NCBI GenBank assembly: GCA_937925385.1
Contig: CALEWN010000030.1
Span: forward strand, 1-13,786
Direction of reading: 5' to 3'
Length of the DNA stretch: 13,786 nucleotides
From: an uncultured Senegalimassilia sp.
GTDB lineage: Bacteria > Actinomycetota > Coriobacteriia > Coriobacteriales > Eggerthellaceae
Shown here: piece after piece, positions 11,032-13,786 of the stretch
Layout: the number at the start of each line of letters is the position of its first letter
Numbering within the stretch: position 1 is the first letter of the stretch
Translations under genes and position numbers: made by a program
The notes under the pieces: model-generated
Database searches by the model: none
Told to the model about the DNA's origin: nothing
The model's input: only the letters and a program-made list of their open reading frames with translations

Positions 11032-13059
11032 CTACTTGAACTGCGAGGGGTGCTTCGAGAAGAAGTCGAAGCGCGGGGGAAGCTCGCGGATGCGATGGCG
11101 CCCGTCCTCAAGCTCGGAGCCGTGGCACAGCTCGTCCATGCCCTCGAAATCGAAGTTCCAGCTGAAGAAGTCATCGAACTCGAAGCTGAGGTAATCGGCG
11201 ATCTTCTCGCAGCCCTTCGGCACCACGGGATGCATGAGCAGCGTGGATACGCGAAGCAGGTAGAAGCAGTCCACGAGCACCTGACGGCGCAGCTGCTCGT
11301 CGCCTTCCTTTTCGGCGGTGCGGATGTTGTCCGTCCAGTACTTGTTCGCCCAGCGAATGAACGTGTCCATGATGGACATGACCGTGTGCAGCTCCGCCTT
11401 GTGCATGATCTTGTCATACTCGTTCATGCATGCCTGCGCGCGCTTGCGCACCTCAGACGACACCTCGCCGAGCGGCATCCAGCCTTCGAAGTTCTTCTGC
11501 GCCTCGTAGAAGCAGCTGCGGGCCAGGCGGTTGAACACGTTGGTGAGCAGCGTGCCTTCCTTGAGCACCGGGTCGGCAACGCGCGGGTCGTTGCGCTTGG
11601 CCTCATCGGGATCGAAGGGCTTGGGCTTGAAGCCGACGGACTTCTGGTCCAGGCCAAGGGCGAGGAAGTGCGCGCGCAGCTGCTCGACGGTATAGTGCTC
11701 GAGCAGCTCGTCGGCCGTGGGCGGCTTGACCGAACCCGACGACGAGGCCTTCTTGTTGCCGAGCAGGATGTGGTGGTTGGCGATGAGGCTGGTCTGGCGC
11801 AGGGGCGTATCCGTCTTACCGGGCGTGAGGATATCGCCGGGGCGCAACGCCTCGATGAGCGCCGGCTGGGCCACACCGTAGAAATACAGGTTGTCCTGGC
11901 CGATGACCTGGTAGCCCTGCGCGGCCTCCGAGCACCAGAAATCGCGCCAGCGGCCGCGCGGCAGGCCCATCTTGTCGTTGATGGCCATGGTGAAGCTCAT
12001 GGGAGCCCACAGGCTTTCGGGCCAGCACCACACCGTCAGGCCCTCGAGCCCGTCGATGACCGGCGCCTTCACGCCCCACTCGATGTTGCCGGTGATGCGG
12101 AAGGGAACGAGCGCCTTGCCCGTGCGGAAGCGGATGCCCGCAGCGGCGAGCACATCACGCGCCGCATCGCGGTCGTCGATGGTGTCGAACTCGATCTCGA
12201 AGGACTGCTTGCCCTTCTCGGCCTCATGGTACTGGTGATGCGCGAGCTTGTCGGCGATCTGAAGATACTGGTCGTACAGCTCGTTTTTGATGTAGACCAC
12301 CGGCGGGGCCAGGAACTCCTTGATGGTCTGCGGCACGATGGGACGGACTTCGGGGTCGGCCTCGAGCGCCTCCACGTGCTGCTTCAGGAAGGCGTTGAAC
12401 GCCGGCAGGTCGAAATACCAGTTCTCCACCGGGCGCATCTCGGGCGTAACGCCGGTGAGCGAGGACTTCGGCGCGATAAGGTCCTCGGGCGCGTAGCTGT
12501 GGCCCAGGTCGCACTCATCGGCATAGGCGTGCTCGGACTTGCAACCCTGCACGGGGCAATGGCCCTGCACCTGGCGGCCGTTCAGGAACGTGCCCGCCTC
12601 GGGGTCGTAGAACTGCAGCGTCGCGCGCTTCTGAAGCCAGCCGTTCTCGTGCAGCTTCTTGATGAAAGCCTCGCTGATGAGCTGATGGACCTCGCCGGAA
12701 TGCCCGATGTTGGAGCCCTCGTAGATGTCCAGGCTGATGTCGTAAGACTCCAGCGTGTCCTTCTGACGGTTATGGTTGCGCAGCACGTAATCCTCGATGG
12801 TGCCGTCGAACTCGCCGGCCTCCACCAGCTTGCGGTATCCCTCGTTGATGGGCGAGCCGAAGCAGTCCGTGCCGCTGATGAAGCGGACGTTCTCCGCGCC
12901 GATACGGTCACGCAGGAAGCGCGCGAAGCAGTCGGCGGGCACGAACACGCCGGCGATATGCCCGAAATGCAACGGCTTGTTGCCGTAGGGCATGCCGGCC
13001 GTGACCACCGCGCGCTTGGGCCAGGCAACCGTTTCGGTATTGTCATGCATTGTTGCCAT
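11032..13059 (-). CDS. metG: Methionyl-tRNA synthetase-like class I tRNA ligase (divergent)
   Basis: This 675-aa class I synthetase resembles MetRS. N-terminal GMPYGNKPLHFGHIAG (22-37) holds the HIGH motif as HFGH, and SGTDCFGSPI (62-71) matches the MetRS SGTDxHGTPI region. A connective zinc-binding stretch (C168, C173, C183, H187) is followed by APKSSLTG and ENWYFDLPAF, both MetRS-like. A helical anticodon-binding domain follows, and there is no C-terminal EMAPII-like tRNA-binding domain. Oddities: the KMSKS loop reads KKASSSG (436-442), the usual VWxDA segment reads VWCWPES (343-349), and residues 285-320 look like an insertion. Family role: charging tRNA-Met. The ATG at 13059 has GGGGAG 10 nt upstream and lies 15 bp after rho, so rho-metG are probably cotranscribed. 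It may be the main MetRS or a diverged paralogue. Confidence 0.82.
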   Translation of the reverse strand: MATMHDNTETVAWPKRAVVTAGMPYGNKPLHFGHIAGVFVPADCFARFLRDRIGAENVRFISGTDCFGSPINEGYRKLVEAGEFDGTIEDYVLRNHNRQKDTLESYDISLDIYEGSNIGHSGEVHQLISEAFIKKLHENGWLQKRATLQFYDPEAGTFLNGRQVQGHCPVQGCKSEHAYADECDLGHSYAPEDLIAPKSSLTGVTPEMRPVENWYFDLPAFNAFLKQHVEALEADPEVRPIVPQTIKEFLAPPVVYIKNELYDQYLQIADKLAHHQYHEAEKGKQSFEIEFDTIDDRDAARDVLAAAGIRFRTGKALVPFRITGNIEWGVKAPVIDGLEGLTVWCWPESLWAPMSFTMAINDKMGLPRGRWRDFWCSEAAQGYQVIGQDNLYFYGVAQPALIEALRPGDILTPGKTDTPLRQTSLIANHHILLGNKKASSSGSVKPPTADELLEHYTVEQLRAHFLALGLDQKSVGFKPKPFDPDEAKRNDPRVADPVLKEGTLLTNVFNRLARSCFYEAQKNFEGWMPLGEVSSEVRKRAQACMNEYDKIMHKAELHTVMSIMDTFIRWANKYWTDNIRTAEKEGDEQLRRQVLVDCFYLLRVSTLLMHPVVPKGCEKIADYLSFEFDDFFSWNFDFEGMDELCHGSELEDGRHRIRELPPRFDFFSKHPSQFK

Positions 13060-13074
13060 GTGTATGTGTCTCCC

Positions 13075-13740
13075 CTAGAACTCCAGGTTTGCGTTTGCAT
13101 TGCCGTTGGCGTGCTGGGCCTTTTTCGCCGTGCGGCTGAGGAACTCGTCGTTGTCGTCGGTGCGCTTCAGGGACTTGATGAGCATGTCCATGGCGCGCTC
13201 GGTGTTGTTCGTGTTCGCCAGGATGCGACGTACTCCCCAGATCAGCGGCGCCTTCTGCGGATCGAGCAGCAGGTCCTCCTTGCGCGTACCCGACGCCACC
13301 GGGTCGATGGCCGGGAAGATGCGTCGGTCGGCCAGGTTACGGTCGAGCTTGAGCTCCATGTTGCCCGTGCCCTTGAACTCCTCGAAGATGACCTCGTCCA
13401 TCTTCGATCCCGTTTCCACCAGGGCCGAAGCGAGGATGGTCAGGCTGCCGCCGCCTTCGATGTTTCGGGCAGCGCCCAGGAACTTCTTCGGCGGGTACAA
13501 GGCCGTGGAATCCACGCCGCCGGACAGGATGCGCCCGGATGCGGGCTGCGCCAGGTTGTAGGCGCGCGCCAGACGCGTGAGGCTGTCAAGCAGCACCACA
13601 ACGTCCTTACCGTCCTCCACCAGGCGTTTTGCGCGCTCGATGACCAGCTCGGAAACCTGGATATGGTTTTCGGTGGGCATGTCGAAGGTGGAGAAGATGA
13701 CCTCGCCCTTGATGGAGCGCTGCATGTCGGTGACTTCCTC
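13075..13740 (-). CDS. rho: Transcription termination factor Rho, C-terminal part (5' end lost at window edge)
   Basis: About 221 residues of the Rho ATPase core are readable from [14 protein letters not shown] to the TAG at 13075. Landmarks are [10 protein letters not shown], the Walker B strand [17 protein letters not shown], the Q-loop region [50 protein letters not shown], and the R-loop region with [18 protein letters not shown]. Rho is a hexameric RNA helicase that ends transcription. The N-terminal RNA-binding domain and Walker A should lie to the right, but similarity to Rho stops at about 13741: the expected DERPEEV reads SSVEEV, and an in-frame TGA occurs at 13777-13779. The first in-frame ATG is at 13725. 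The C-terminal tail is short and Asn/Ala-rich ([12 protein letters not shown]). It is followed by metG after 15 bp. Confidence 0.88.
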   Translation of the reverse strand, partial: EEVTDMQRSIKGEVIFSTFDMPTENHIQVSELVIERAKRLVEDGKDVVVLLDSLTRLARAYNLAQPASGRILSGGVDSTALYPPKKFLGAARNIEGGGSLTILASALVETGSKMDEVIFEEFKGTGNMELKLDRNLADRRIFPAIDPVASGTRKEDLLLDPQKAPLIWGVRRILANTNNTERAMDMLIKSLKRTDDNDEFLSRTAKKAQHANGNANANLEF

Positions 13741-13786
13741 GACTGATGATGTTGGGAACGTGTACCGGATCTGCCGTCACCAAAGT

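Noticed and set aside
10255..13746. A 1163-codon open frame on the plus strand, opposite metG, rnhA and rho
   Set aside because: It is antisense to three well-recognised genes and runs through intergenic terminators. Long stop-free antisense frames are expected in GC-rich DNA, and its composition (rich in His, Arg, Gly, Leu, Val) is that of a shadow frame.

Overview
The window is a 13.8-kb stretch of GC-rich bacterial chromosome with ordinary housekeeping content. The promoters are sigma70-like (TATAAT-type -10 boxes) and the Shine-Dalgarno sequences are strong. The gene set (murA followed by an LCP protein, rpsB-tsf, rho-metG, an NlpC/P60 hydrolase with a PcsB-like coiled coil, and a heavy-metal P-type ATPase with a tiny membrane partner) fits an anaerobic actinobacterium. 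My best guess is class Coriobacteriia (Eggerthellaceae-like); this rests on overall protein character, not on a search. I saw no mobile element, CRISPR array, tRNA or rRNA.

Layout: all genes except engB lie on the minus strand, so transcription runs mostly from right to left. Right end: the C-terminal part of rho (13075-13740, damaged at the window edge), a divergent methionyl-tRNA synthetase (11032-13059) that ends in a terminator, then RNase HI (10462-10941) with its own terminator. Next come a secreted NlpC/P60 peptidoglycan hydrolase (9040-10260) and, after a strong bidirectional terminator, the convergent plus-strand GTPase gene engB (8146-8730). Between these two is an RNA-like nest of inverted repeats that no gene explains. 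Divergent from engB, a near-consensus promoter drives a two-gene metal transport operon: an 83-aa membrane protein (7653-7904) and a P1B-like ATPase (5556-7637).

Left half: rpsB (4544-5308) and tsf (3557-4423) form a translation operon. Its promoter is built into the terminator hairpin of the ATPase operon. A hairpin cluster with a terminator follows tsf. Then come murA (2000-3286) and an LCP/LytR-CpsA-Psr protein (506-1984), a cell-wall pair separated by 15 bp. Last is a nifU-like gene (104-418) translationally coupled to the start of homoserine kinase thrB (1-91, cut by the window edge).

Themes: cell-envelope synthesis and turnover (murA, LCP, NlpC/P60), translation (rpsB, tsf, metG, engB), RNA and DNA metabolism (rho, rnhA), metal homeostasis, Fe-S biogenesis and threonine synthesis. 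The points most worth a second look are the P-type ATPase, which lacks the canonical CPx membrane motif and is paired with a PacL-like small protein; the MetRS with a degenerate KMSKS loop; the loss of rho homology at the window end; the composite terminator-promoter before rpsB; and the unassigned structured element at 8794-8921.
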